DNA of 64,000 nt, from assembly GCF_002502735.1 (NCBI RefSeq), contig NZ_DAQC01000006.1, positions 124,001-188,000 on the forward strand, read 5' to 3'. The notes beneath the pieces are model-generated. The model did not search any database. It saw only the letters and a program-made list of their open reading frames with translations, and was not told the origin of the DNA. The position numbers and the translations under genes were made by a program. The first letter of the stretch is position 1, and each line of letters starts with the position of its first letter. Positions 1 through 9,246 of this stretch are shown piece by piece. Source of the stretch: Methanoregula sp. UBA64. Lineage in GTDB: Archaea; Halobacteriota; Methanomicrobia; Methanomicrobiales; Methanospirillaceae.

Positions 1-3000
1 CGGCGGGCAATCTCTTCGAGAGCGTACGGGTTGTTCTCTTCAAAGAACTGCCGCATCTCGTCGTTGTTGACAAAGGTCTCCGCAATGTCGTCAAAGATCC
101 AGTCGTCCACCTCGCGGGTCGCAGCTTCCCAGCCGTACACCCGGGTGATCCGTTTCATCATGTCCGCCGCGCCCTTGTAGCCGTGCTCCTTCATCCCGTC
201 GATCCATTTCGGGTTGAGGAGTTTTGTCCGGACAACGCGCCGGATCTCATCGGCAAGGTCCCGGACCTCGACATGATCCGGCTCGCGGGTGTCGCCATAG
301 TACGGCTTTACCTCGTTTCCCGAGTGCTGCCGGGCGGCGGCGGTCATCCCGCCGAGCGTCCCGAAATAGCAGCAGCAGCCTAAAAGATCGTACTCGTCTG
401 ACTGGACCTTGTTGAACGTGACGGCGACCGTGGAGAGGTTGTTTGCAAGCTGGGCATGGGCGGCGGCACCTTGTGTGTCTTTCCCGTATGCGTAGCCGTT
501 CCACGCCACAAAGACCTCCGCGAGATCGGCCTCGGTCTTCCAGGCGCTCGCAAGCACTGCGAGGTTCACGCCGTTCCCGTAGGTGCCGGCTTTTGAGGAG
601 AAGATGCGGTACGTTGCCTCGCGGAAACTCACTCCGTCGGTCTCCATTGCCGTGAGCGCATGTTTGCGCACATAGTTCTGCCCCGGGTCTTCGTTAAGCG
701 CAGTAACGGCCCGGACCGCTTCGTCCACGAGCTCGTAACAGTTCGGGAAGTTGTCGCGGAGGATCCCGGACGATCGGACGGTCACATCGATCCGGGGCCG
801 GCCGAGCTTTTCGAGCGGCGTGATGGCAAATGATTTCACCTGGCCGTTTGCAAGCCAGACCGGTTCGACCCCAAGGAGCCGGAGGATCTCGGCATACATC
901 TCCCCATCCGAGGACATAATGTCCCCGGCCATCCAGTAGAATGCGACATTCTCCGGGAGTTTTCCCTCTTCGCGGCGGTACTTGTCGAGCAGGGCATCCG
1001 CGAGCCGGCCGCCCACGCGCCATGCAGCCCGGGTCGGGGCCTGGTACGGGTCGAGCGAGTAAAAGTTCCGGCCGGTCGGGAGCACCTCATCGTGGCCTCT
1101 TGTGACAAGGCCCGAGGGGCCCGGCCGGATATACTTTCCGTCAAAGCCAAAAAGGAGGGATTCGATCTCCCTTGATTCGTCCAGCCTCCGCGAGATATCG
1201 AGGATCCGTTCGCGGAGCCGGTCGAACGTTTCTGCCTGCCCGGGCTGCACGGCCCGGGAGAAAATTTTGTCCGCCGAAAGTGTTGAACCGTTTACGACAG
1301 CACGGACAAACTGCCCGGCCATGCGGTCAGCTGTTTCCAGAATGTCTGCGTACGACATGCCCGTTGCATCATCGAACCGGTCCTTATGTTCGAGGAGTTC
1401 GGACATGTCCTGCCCGAGTACCCGGGCGATTTCCCGGCGGAGCGATCCCTCCCCGGTGTCGAACCGGAGGATCGATGAGACAAAGTCCACCCGTTTTTCC
1501 CCGGACGGGACCTCGCCGAAGATATGCATCCCGATCGCGATCCGGGTGCTCTTAATCTTTATAAGAGCCTCGTGAGCCCGGCCGACCATCTCCTCAAGCG
1601 GCGTGTCGTGCGAGAACGGCAGTTCCTTTTCGAGCCGGGCCGCGTGAACTGCATCCAGGATCAGGTGCTGGAGGGCATGGGCCCGGGCCGGGTCGTTCTT
1701 TGCTGTGCCGTACTGCCCGAGCAGGCGTTCGAGTTCTTCGAGTTCGCCATAGAGCCCGCTCTCTGCATGCACGGCCTGCATATAATCGCAGAGGACCGCG
1801 TACCCTCTTCGTTTCGCAATGGTTCCCTCGGGAGGGTTGTCCGCATTGTACACGTACAGGAACGGGGTTGCGCCTGCTGCAATATCCGGGAAACATTCCT
1901 CCGAGAGGCCAACTCCTTTGCCGGGCAGAAATTCCAGGTTCCCGTGCGTCCCTACCTGCACGACCACGTCGGCGCCAAAGATATCTTCGATCCAGTGGTA
2001 GGTGGCGAGGTACTGGTGCGTAGGCGGACAGTCCGGGTCGTGGAGCATCTTGCAGACCGAGCCGTCGCACCGGGCGCCGAAGCACCCGCGCTTGGGCTGG
2101 ACATGCACGGTAGCGTTTCCGAGCGAAATGCCCGTGACGAGGATCTTCCCGCCATATACCATCCCCGCCCCCGGGGGCCGGCCCCACGTTGCACAGACTT
2201 TTTTTCGGGCGCGCTCGGGAATCCTCGCAAACCATGCCTCGTACGTGGCGGTGTCCATCTGTAGAAGGGCCCCGCCCTTTGCCACGATATCCTCGACCGT
2301 CGTCCACCGGAACTCCGAGACCGCCTTCTTTTCGAGGATCCTTTCGATGAGGTCTTTACCCGAGGCCGGGGTTTCGACACGGTAACCGGCCTCTTTCATG
2401 CGCGAGAGAATTCGGGCAACGCTTTCGAGCGAATCGAGGTGGGTGGCGGCCCCGATATTGGCGTCGGCGTTCGCGCAGGGGTTGTTGTTGAGGATGAACG
2501 CAACCTTCCGGTCCGCAACCGGTTTTTGTGCAAGGGCGATCCATTTTTTCACCCGCGCCGCGACTTTCCTGCACCGCTCTTCGAGCGGCACGCGGTTCTT
2601 CTCGCCATCGGCACTGCTCGCCCCGGCCCCGATGTACACCGGTTCGATGACACCCTCGAACTCGGGCATTGCGACAGCCCAGCCGACATCGAGCGTGAGC
2701 CCGGCGGATTCGCGCCACTGTTCGAGCGACTTGTACGCGGAGATAACCGGGGAGAAAACCGGTATCCCCAGGAGTGAGAGAAGAGCTGTCCCCTTCTCTG
2801 CCGCGGTCTTCCCGTAATGGCCTTCATCTGACGATGTGCCGAGAAGAAACGGCACGAGCTTTACGATCGCATCGACCTCCGGTGCGCCCGTGGGGGCAAA
2901 ATATTCCTGCACAACCTGCGCCATTCCTTTTGCGCCGATCGTCTCGTCCCGGATCGAGTACGTGAAGACCGGGATTACGTTCATTCCGGTGGCTTCAAGC

Positions 3001-3587
3001 GCCCGGATCAGGGCATCCTCGATGGCACAGTTGGATGATGCCCACGAAACCCGGGAGAAGAGGATGCCCGCCCACGGCCCGCTGCATGTACGCGGCGAGT
3101 ACCAGGCCCGGTACTCTGCAACAGAGGAAAATGCCCGTGGTGCGTCCGGGTGGTACAGCCCGTCCCACGGGACAGCGACCGGTGGTGGTACCTCCCCCTC
3201 CTTTCCAAGCACGGTCTTTTCGATATAAAAGATGAGGTTCCTGAAATTCTCGTCGCCGTTGTTCGTGAGGTAGGTCTGGCAGGTTGCAACGACCGGCACC
3301 GGGACGGTGGAAAGGTTCCACGTAAGCGGATCGGTGCCAAGACAGACGACAGGCACGCTCTTTTTGATCGTTTCTATCTCCTTGTCGAGGTGTTCCCAGA
3401 ACATGTCGGAGGTATGATACAACAGCACGACATCGGCGTCCCGCATTGCGGACAGGGCTTCATCGATCTTTTCCGGGTATTCTTCGAGCACCCGGCACGG
3501 GAATAACGACAAGGTACAGCCGGTCGCCGCCGCTGCACGCTTGAGTACCGGGGCATAGGATCCCCACATGACCGCAGTCATTCTCAT
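1..3587 (-). CDS. cobN: Cobaltochelatase CobN-type large subunit (3' end cut by window edge)
   Basis: Large metal- and tetrapyrrole-binding subunit of a CobN/BchH-type chelatase, which inserts Co2+ (or another divalent metal) into a corrin-type ring at the expense of ATP hydrolysed by an AAA+ partner. The frame is open from ATG at 3587 to base 1, about 1195 codons. The last visible part (NPKWIDGMKEHGYKGA, then FFEENNPYALEEIA) is the characteristic CobN C-terminus, so only a few dozen residues are missing. The N-terminus MRMTAVMWGS has three in-frame Met codons; the first is taken. The divergent ChlI/ChlD-like gene at 3786 supplies the likely ATPase partner and an ABC importer follows that gene. 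The family assignment is firm. The metal is inferred: CobN homologues in archaea could also serve other metals. Confidence 0.93.
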   Translation of the reverse strand, partial: MRMTAVMWGSYAPVLKRAAAATGCTLSLFPCRVLEEYPEKIDEALSAMRDADVVLLYHTSDMFWEHLDKEIETIKKSVPVVCLGTDPLTWNLSTVPVPVVATCQTYLTNNGDENFRNLIFYIEKTVLGKEGEVPPPVAVPWDGLYHPDAPRAFSSVAEYRAWYSPRTCSGPWAGILFSRVSWASSNCAIEDALIRALEATGMNVIPVFTYSIRDETIGAKGMAQVVQEYFAPTGAPEVDAIVKLVPFLLGTSSDEGHYGKTAAEKGTALLSLLGIPVFSPVISAYKSLEQWRESAGLTLDVGWAVAMPEFEGVIEPVYIGAGASSADGEKNRVPLEERCRKVAARVKKWIALAQKPVADRKVAFILNNNPCANADANIGAATHLDSLESVARILSRMKEAGYRVETPASGKDLIERILEKKAVSEFRWTTVEDIVAKGGALLQMDTATYEAWFARIPERARKKVCATWGRPPGAGMVYGGKILVTGISLGNATVHVQPKRGCFGARCDGSVCKMLHDPDCPPTHQYLATYHWIEDIFGADVVVQVGTHGNLEFLPGKGVGLSEECFPDIAAGATPFLYVYNADNPPEGTIAKRRGYAVLCDYMQAVHAESGLYGELEELERLLGQYGTAKNDPARAHALQHLILDAVHAARLEKELPFSHDTPLEEMVGRAHEALIKIKSTRIAIGMHIFGEVPSGEKRVDFVSSILRFDTGEGSLRREIARVLGQDMSELLEHKDRFDDATGMSYADILETADRMAGQFVRAVVNGSTLSADKIFSRAVQPGQAETFDRLRERILDISRRLDESREIESLLFGFDGKYIRPGPSGLVTRGHDEVLPTGRNFYSLDPYQAPTRAAWRVGGRLADALLDKYRREEGKLPENVAFYWMAGDIMSSDGEMYAEILRLLGVEPVWLANGQVKSFAITPLEKLGRPRIDVTVRSSGILRDNFPNCYELVDEAVRAVTALNEDPGQNYVRKHALTAMETDGVSFREATYRIFSSKAGTYGNGVNLAVLASAWKTEADLAEVFVAWNGYAYGKDTQGAAAHAQLANNLSTVAVTFNKVQSDEYDLLGCCCYFGTLGGMTAAARQHSGNEVKPYYGDTREPDHVEVRDLADEIRRVVRTKLLNPKWIDGMKEHGYKGAADMMKRITRVYGWEAATREVDDWIFDDIAETFVNNDEMRQFFEENNPYALEEIAR

Positions 3588-3785
3588 AAAGTTAAACAAA
3601 CCTCCCCGGGTCTTCTGTTAGCACCGGCGGCTTTGCCGGTGCGGCTCTGTTTTTTAGTATTATAATTTTTACAAAGTTTGTTACAGATTAGTATCATTGT
3701 TACAAAATGAAATATTTAATACACTATGAAATGAAATTTTGGTGAAAAGATCATCATATTTCAGATATTTTTATCCGGGGGAATC
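3588..3785. promoter_or_regulatory. Divergent promoter region between cobN and the chelatase ATPase gene
   Basis: AT-rich spacer holding, from left to right: a perfect 8-bp hairpin (GCACCGGC 3621-3628 with GCCGGTGC 3635-3642), which would sit in the cobN leader; an ACAAA-g-TTTGT palindrome at 3671-3681; and two copies of TTGTTACA at 3678-3685 and 3697-3704, 19 bp apart. TATA-like elements for the rightward gene are at about 3711-3720 and 3762-3770, and a GGGGG ribosome-binding site lies at 3777-3781. The spaced repeats look like an operator for a metal- or cobalamin-responsive repressor. That is inference. Confidence 0.5.
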
Positions 3786-5735
3786 ATGCAGCACTTCGAA
3801 GAGATCTACCCGTTCCCGGCGATTGTCGGCCAGGAGCAGATGAAAAAGGCACTCCTGTTAAACGCGATCAACCCGAAGATCGGCGGCGTCCTTATCAAGG
3901 GCGAGAAGGGGACGGCAAAGTCCACCGCAGCCCGGGCGCTCGCCCGCCTGCTCCCGGACCGTCAGGTGGTACAGGGCTGCATCTTCGGCTGCGACCCGGC
4001 GGACGAGAAAACCATGTGCCCGGACTGCCGGGAAAAGTTCCCCGGGGTAACCGCAGTACTGGCGCCGATGCGGGTGGTCGAGCTTCCCATCAGCGCCACC
4101 GAGGACAAGGTGGTGGGCAGCCTCGATATCGGGCATGCACTCAAAACCGGTGAAAAAAAGTTCGAGCCCGGTATCCTTGCGCAGGCCAACCGGAACATCC
4201 TGTACGTGGACGAAGTCAATCTCTTAAACGATCACATCGTGGATGTCCTCTTGGATGCAGCTGCAATGGGCACCAATGTTATCGAGCGCGAGGGAGTTTC
4301 CTACGCACACCCGTCGGCATTTATCCTGATCGGCACCATGAACCCCGAGGAGGGGGAGCTCCGGCCCCAGCTGCTGGACCGGTTCGGGCTCTGCGTGGAG
4401 ATCGAAGGGATCCACGATGCAGATACCCGGGTAGAGGTGATAAAGCGGCGCCGGAAGTACGAGGACGATCCTTTGGCATTCCATTCAGAGTACCAGGAGG
4501 CCGAACAGGCACTGCGGGAGCGTATTTCCCGTGCACAGGAACTCCTGCCGGAAGTCCGGATCTCCGATGAGATGCTCCACACGATCGCACAGATCTGTAT
4601 CGATATGGCGGTTGACGGGCACCGGGCCGATATCACGATGGCAAAGACCGCGGCGACAATTGCGGCATATAATGACCGGGCCGATGTCACCGAAGACGAT
4701 GTCCGCGAGGCAGCGGCCCTTGTCCTTTCCCACCGGATGCGCCGCCGTCCCTTCTCGGAGCAGCAGATGGACAAAGAGAAGGTGGAAGAGTCCATAAAAA
4801 AATCGCAGAACCAGCATAAGGAACCTCAAACGGGGCACGAACGCCCGCCCAGCCCTCCGCCACAGGAGAACCGGAACCCGGACGGGTCGGCCACCACGCA
4901 GTTTGCCGAGGGTGCCCCGTTCTCTCTCGACCGCAAATCCCTTGCGCTCCCGCGAAGAATGGACGAATTACGCCGCGAGGGCAACGGCCGGAGGAGCACA
5001 ACCGAGTCCCGGGACGGGAAGTATGTGGGGAGCCGGATCCCGGCAGCGCCCGGCCCCGACATCGCATTCGATGCAACGATCCGGGCCGCCGCACCGCACC
5101 AGCGGGAGCGCACGGGGGAACTTGCAATCCGGATCGAGGCATCCGACCTGCGCGAAAAAGTCCGGGAGAGGAAGATGGGAAACACCACGCTCTTTGTGGT
5201 CGATGCAAGCGGGAGCATGGGCGCACAGCAGCGCATGACCGCGGTCAAGGGGGCGATCCTCTCGCTGTTGATCGACGCCTACCAGAAGCGCGACCGAGTC
5301 GGGCTCGTGGTCTTCCGCGGCAATCATGCCGAGGAGCTCCTGCCGCCGACATCGAGCGTGGAACTTGCCCGGAAGTACATGCAAGCGCTCCCTGTCGGGG
5401 GAAAGACGCCGCTTGCCTCCGGCCTCATGAAGGGATTTGAGGTACTGGAGCGCGAACGCATGACCCATCCCCATGTTATCCCCCGGATGGTCGTGATCTC
5501 GGACGGGAAGGCAAATGTAAGTATGGGCTCCGGCTCGCCGCTCGACGATGCAAAGGAGGCCGCATCCCGGATACGCGGGGCAGAGATCCCGTCTGTCGTA
5601 ATCGACTCCGAGCAGGGATTCCTCTCGTTTGGTCTTGCCCATGCGCTCTCGGACGAACTCGGGGCAAAGTATCTCCGGCTTGAAGACCTCCGTTCGGACC
5701 AGATTGCAGGGGCAGTAAAGGGTATCGGGATGTAA
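3786..5735 (+). CDS. ChlI/ChlD-type chelatase ATPase with VWA domain (cobaltochelatase partner)
   Basis: 649-residue fusion of the AAA+ (ChlI/BchI) and VWA (ChlD/BchD) halves of Mg-chelatase-type motors, which drive metal insertion by the CobN/BchH subunit. The Walker A GEKGTAKST is at residues 39-47, Walker B (LYVDEVNLL) at about 139-147 and the C-terminal VWA MIDAS motif DASGS at 473-477. A Lys/Pro/Gln-rich linker around 335-370 separates the two halves. Four Cys (65, 69, 78, 81) in the AAA+ insertion could bind metal. The ATG follows GGGGG. It lies divergently next to cobN, which strongly suggests the two proteins form one chelatase. Confidence 0.92.
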   Translation: MQHFEEIYPFPAIVGQEQMKKALLLNAINPKIGGVLIKGEKGTAKSTAARALARLLPDRQVVQGCIFGCDPADEKTMCPDCREKFPGVTAVLAPMRVVELPISATEDKVVGSLDIGHALKTGEKKFEPGILAQANRNILYVDEVNLLNDHIVDVLLDAAAMGTNVIEREGVSYAHPSAFILIGTMNPEEGELRPQLLDRFGLCVEIEGIHDADTRVEVIKRRRKYEDDPLAFHSEYQEAEQALRERISRAQELLPEVRISDEMLHTIAQICIDMAVDGHRADITMAKTAATIAAYNDRADVTEDDVREAAALVLSHRMRRRPFSEQQMDKEKVEESIKKSQNQHKEPQTGHERPPSPPPQENRNPDGSATTQFAEGAPFSLDRKSLALPRRMDELRREGNGRRSTTESRDGKYVGSRIPAAPGPDIAFDATIRAAAPHQRERTGELAIRIEASDLREKVRERKMGNTTLFVVDASGSMGAQQRMTAVKGAILSLLIDAYQKRDRVGLVVFRGNHAEELLPPTSSVELARKYMQALPVGGKTPLASGLMKGFEVLERERMTHPHVIPRMVVISDGKANVSMGSGSPLDDAKEAASRIRGAEIPSVVIDSEQGFLSFGLAHALSDELGAKYLRLEDLRSDQIAGAVKGIGM

Positions 5736-5756
5736 GCCCGGTGCACCTGCCTGCAC

Positions 5757-6950
5757 GTGTTACGAGGGGAAAATTCCGTGCCCGACCCGTCCTGCCATCC
5801 CGGGAATCCGCAGCCATCAGTCAGTTCCTTGTACAAAGAGGGGAGCCGGCGCCGGATTGTCCTTGTTGCGGCCCTGCTGGTGCTCGTCATCGCGGTTGCG
5901 ATCCTCTCGGCCGGGATAGGTACGGTCTCCATCTCACCGGAGGATACGGTTCTTGCGGTTGCCCATGCGTGCGCAGTCTCGATCCAGAATTTCCTGCACG
6001 CGTATCTCCCGGCGGTCGGAAGCTGGTACGATGCGATCCCGTTTACCGTGCCCTCACCGTCCAACCCGCAGGCCGAACTGATCGTGGTGGGCTTCCGGCT
6101 GCCCCGGATTCTTCTGGCGATCCTTACCGGGATCAGCCTCGCGGTTGCCGGGGCCGTGATGCAGGGGCTCCTCCGGAACCCCCTCGTGAGCCCGTTCACG
6201 CTCGGGCTCTCCTCCGCTGCATCGTTCGGGGCCGCGGTTGCCATCGTGATCGGTCCGGCAGTTCTCGGGGGGCTTCTTCTTGTCGGGAGCAATTCGTTTG
6301 TCATCATTATGGCGTTTGTCTTTGGCTGGCTCTCGATGCTTCTCGTGTACGCGATCTCCCGGGCCCGGGGCATCAACCAGGCGACGCTCGTCCTCTCGGG
6401 TGTGGTCATCGGCTACATCTTCTCGGCCGGCATCACGGCGCTCCAGTACATTTCGAGCAACGAGAAGCTCCGCGACCTCATGGTCTGGCTGATGGGCGGG
6501 ATGTGGGGGGCGAGCTGGGGGGCGGTTCTGCTCCTCATCCCGCTCACGCTCATCCCGTTTTTCCTTCTCGAACGGATGTCCTGGGACTTAAACGCACTCT
6601 CGGCCGGGGACGATGTGGCAAAAAACCTCGGCATCAACGTGAACCGGCTCCGGCTCTCGGGGCTTATGATCTCGACCTTTGCTGCCTCGTGCTGCCTTGC
6701 CTTTACCGGGGTTATCGGGTTTATCGGACTCATGGCCCCGCACATCTGCCGTATGCTTATCGGGAACGACCACCGCTACCTCATCCCCTGCGCCGGTCTC
6801 CTGGGGGCAGCGATCCTTCTTGTTTCGGATACGGCGGCCCGGACGATTTTAAGCCCGGTCGAGATCCCGGTCGGCGTGATCATGTACGTGCTGGGAGGAA
6901 TTTTCTTCCTCTTTTTGATCATGCGGGCCCGGGGACGGGGGCTGTACTAA
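5757..6950 (+). CDS. FecCD/BtuC-family ABC transporter permease
   Basis: 397-residue polytopic membrane protein of the FecCD family, the membrane subunit of importers for cobalamin, iron-siderophore or haem. A hydrophilic N-terminus of about 33 residues precedes the first helix (RRIVLVAALLVLVIAVAIL); about ten hydrophobic segments follow, and the family motifs around GAVMQGLLRNPL and FIGLMAPHICRML are visible. A GTG in frame at 5778 is an alternative start. The ATPase gene follows after 12 bp; no substrate-binding protein is in the window. Its place beside the cobN-type chelatase suggests cobalamin, corrinoid precursor or metal-chelate uptake, but the substrate cannot be read from the sequence. 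Confidence 0.92.
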   Translation: MLRGENSVPDPSCHPGNPQPSVSSLYKEGSRRRIVLVAALLVLVIAVAILSAGIGTVSISPEDTVLAVAHACAVSIQNFLHAYLPAVGSWYDAIPFTVPSPSNPQAELIVVGFRLPRILLAILTGISLAVAGAVMQGLLRNPLVSPFTLGLSSAASFGAAVAIVIGPAVLGGLLLVGSNSFVIIMAFVFGWLSMLLVYAISRARGINQATLVLSGVVIGYIFSAGITALQYISSNEKLRDLMVWLMGGMWGASWGAVLLLIPLTLIPFFLLERMSWDLNALSAGDDVAKNLGINVNRLRLSGLMISTFAASCCLAFTGVIGFIGLMAPHICRMLIGNDHRYLIPCAGLLGAAILLVSDTAARTILSPVEIPVGVIMYVLGGIFFLFLIMRARGRGLY

Positions 6951-6962
6951 GGGGTGAACTGC

Positions 6963-7739
6963 ATGGAACTGGTGCTGGAGAATGTGAGCAAAACATACGG
7001 GTCGCAGGCAGCGCTGGACGCGGTCTCGTTTGCCGTGCACCCGGGGGAGATCGTGGCGCTTGTCGGCCCGAACGGTTCGGGCAAGTCCACGCTCATTAAG
7101 GCGATCGCCACGATCCACCCGGTGACCGGTGGGACAATTACGATCGATGGCCGTGATGTCCGGTCTATCGAGCCCATTGAGCTTGCCATGCTGCTCGGGT
7201 ACGTGCCGCAGGGATTTTCGTACACGCTCTATTCCACGGTTTTTGAAACGGTTCTCATGGGCCGGCGCCGGTACATCCGGTGGTCGGTCCCGGACGAGGA
7301 ACTCGCCCGGGTCCAGCGGTCGCTCGATGCGCTTGAGATGGGACAGCATGCCGCCAAATTCATGGACGAGCTCTCAGGCGGCGAGCGGCAGAAAGTCTTC
7401 ATTGCCCGGGCGCTCGCGCAGGAACCGAAGATTTACCTCTTTGATGAGCCCACGAGCGCCCTTGATATCCGGTACCAGATCGAAGTGATGGAGACGATGC
7501 GCCGGATCACCCGCGAGCAGCAGACCTCCATGATCGTTGCCGTCCACGATCTCAACCTCGCGTACCGGTACGCGGATACGGTTGTCGTGCTCAACCGCGG
7601 GAAGATGGAAGCACACGGGAAGCCCTGCGAGGTCCTGACGCCGGACTGCATCCGATCCGTGTACGGCGTGGATTCGTTTGCGGTGGAGAATGAGTTCGGG
7701 AAATTTATCGTGCCGTTTAGGGCGCGGTCTCCCGGGTAA
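6963..7739 (+). CDS. FecE/BtuD-family ABC transporter ATP-binding protein
   Basis: 258-residue ABC ATPase pairing with the upstream permease at the cytoplasmic membrane. The Walker A GPNGSGKST is at residues 35-43, followed by the Q-loop VPQG, signature LSGGE, Walker B LFDEPTSALD and the H-loop AVHDLN. The ATG at 6963 is chosen because GGGGTGA stands six bases upstream; a GTG at 6954 would overlap that ribosome-binding site. Cotranscription with the permease is near certain from the 12-bp gap. Confidence 0.93.
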   Translation: MELVLENVSKTYGSQAALDAVSFAVHPGEIVALVGPNGSGKSTLIKAIATIHPVTGGTITIDGRDVRSIEPIELAMLLGYVPQGFSYTLYSTVFETVLMGRRRYIRWSVPDEELARVQRSLDALEMGQHAAKFMDELSGGERQKVFIARALAQEPKIYLFDEPTSALDIRYQIEVMETMRRITREQQTSMIVAVHDLNLAYRYADTVVVLNRGKMEAHGKPCEVLTPDCIRSVYGVDSFAVENEFGKFIVPFRARSPG

Positions 7740-7953
7740 GGATGGTCGCAGGTACCCGGTATCCGGGGAACCTGGTATGCAAGCGTCACGCAGAAATATC
7801 AAAAAACGTACTTTTTATATTCTAAAGTGCTACAAATTTTAACCGATGTAATATCAAAGGCTATTGATTGTTGCGGTCTTCATACACTGCCCACATGGGG
7901 GAGGGTGCCGCGATCATTGGATTTCTCATGAACATCGGGCAGAGGTGAAATGT
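7740..7953. promoter_or_regulatory. Promoter region of the tandem pilin genes
   Basis: Non-coding spacer after the ABC ATPase gene. An AT-rich block at 7801-7830 contains TTTTTATAT (about 7812-7820), a good archaeal TATA box on the plus strand. A TTG at 7864 could open the pilin frame earlier, but the extra residues it would add look non-coding. Confidence 0.45.
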
Positions 7954-8667
7954 TTGTATCCAGAGAGAAGTTTTCGGTTAAAGCGCGGCGAGGAGGCTGT
8001 GTCACCGGTAGTTGGCGTGATGCTGATGCTGGTGGTCACGATCATTATTGCCGCAGTGGTGAGCGCGTTTGCCGGGGGACTGTCCAAGAGTACTGACAAG
8101 GGTCCGTCTGCAACATTCGAAGTCCACATTGCAAATGATGGAACCTGGGGAGGGAGTTATTTTGATATCTCTACAAAAGCCGTAAGCGATGCCATCTCGA
8201 CAAAAGATCTTAAGATCATGACATCCTGGAAAGCAGTAAACGGGACAAGAGGTGGCGCCACGGTCACCGGCCCGAATCTTACCGGGGGAAATACCCACTA
8301 TGGAAGTTATACCTACAACTCCCCCCTTGGGTTTGGCCCCGGTGTGAACCAGAGCGCATTTACCGGTTCGTATTACCCTGATCAGATGTTCGGGAATTAT
8401 TCCCTGATGGCCGGAACACGGATGCATAATTCCGCGGCCGGCTTTAGCACGTCCACTGGTGGATATGGTGTCTCGGTAAGCTCGCGGTACCAGTACACAG
8501 CAGGTTCTTATCATCTTGAATCGGGAAATGATGGCGTGGATGCGATGGAATCCCTCCTTGGTATGAACTGGTATGTCCTGCGACCGGGAGATACCGTTAC
8601 CGTCCAGGTTGTCCATATCCCCAGCGGCAGGCTGTTGTACGACGACAAGGTTACGGTGGAGGGGTGA
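7954..8667 (+). CDS. Archaeal type IV pilin-like protein (PF07790-type N-terminus)
   Basis: About 237 residues with a class III signal peptide: a basic stretch (RLKRG), then EEAVSPVVGVM and a 20-residue hydrophobic segment ending in SAFAGG. This is the archaeal pilin/DUF1628 N-terminus, processed by a PibD/EppA-type peptidase and assembled on the cell surface. The exported part is rich in Gly, Ser, Tyr and Asn. TTG at 7954 is chosen because GAGGTGA lies five bases upstream (7942-7948); a GTG at 7945 overlaps that site and is less likely. A second, shorter pilin follows after 2 bp. Its exact role (adhesion pilus or minor pilin) is unknown. Confidence 0.82.
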   Translation: MYPERSFRLKRGEEAVSPVVGVMLMLVVTIIIAAVVSAFAGGLSKSTDKGPSATFEVHIANDGTWGGSYFDISTKAVSDAISTKDLKIMTSWKAVNGTRGGATVTGPNLTGGNTHYGSYTYNSPLGFGPGVNQSAFTGSYYPDQMFGNYSLMAGTRMHNSAAGFSTSTGGYGVSVSSRYQYTAGSYHLESGNDGVDAMESLLGMNWYVLRPGDTVTVQVVHIPSGRLLYDDKVTVEG

Positions 8668-8669
8668 TA

Positions 8670-9212
8670 ATGAAAAAAAATAGCTCAGAAGCCGTGTCCC
8701 CGGTAGTTGGTGTAATGTTGATGCTCGTTGTTACAATTATTATTGCAGCACTTGTGGCTGCATTGTCCGGGGGACTCAGTTCATCAAAGGACAAAGCACC
8801 TACCATGACAATCAAGGCGGTCTATAGCCAGAGCGATGGGATGACCATTGAACATACGGGTGGCGACACTCTCCCGACAATCACGACAATAGTCCAGATC
8901 CGTCCCTCAAAAACATTTGGAAACGCGGAGCATATGATCTGGGTGGTTAACAAAACTATGATCACAGATTCTACAGGAAATACATCAACAGCATGGACTC
9001 GCCCTGAAGGATATTCGGGAACCAAATCTTTTGCGGCAGGTGATATCGCATACATTCTGCCGCCGTATCAGAATGCAAATTTCCTCCAGCCCGGATCGAG
9101 TAAGACCTATTTCTTTAACAGTACCGATAATCTGGGCAAGACATTCTGGCTTGAGCTCGCGGACGAAAACGGCCGGATCTTTGCCAAAACGGAGGTGAAG
9201 ATCCAGCCGTAG
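8670..9212 (+). CDS. Archaeal type IV pilin-like protein, second of a tandem pair
   Basis: 180 residues opening MKKNSSEAVSPVVGVM and a hydrophobic segment ending in LSGGLSSS, the same class III signal and assembly helix as the preceding protein, so the pair arose by duplication. The mature domains differ, this one being shorter and Thr/Asn-rich. ATG at 8670 is preceded by a strong GGAGGGGTGAT; the GTG at 8664 lies inside that site. It is translationally linked to the upstream pilin (2-bp gap). Surface filament or minor pilin is the likely role. Confidence 0.85.
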   Translation: MKKNSSEAVSPVVGVMLMLVVTIIIAALVAALSGGLSSSKDKAPTMTIKAVYSQSDGMTIEHTGGDTLPTITTIVQIRPSKTFGNAEHMIWVVNKTMITDSTGNTSTAWTRPEGYSGTKSFAAGDIAYILPPYQNANFLQPGSSKTYFFNSTDNLGKTFWLELADENGRIFAKTEVKIQP

Positions 9213-9246
9213 TCTAAAAAGCACTTATTTTTTTATCCCGTGGATT

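Noticed and set aside
3621..3656. Hairpin plus T-run as a terminator on the plus strand
   Set aside because: No plus-strand gene lies upstream to terminate, so it is better read as part of the divergent leader or operator region.
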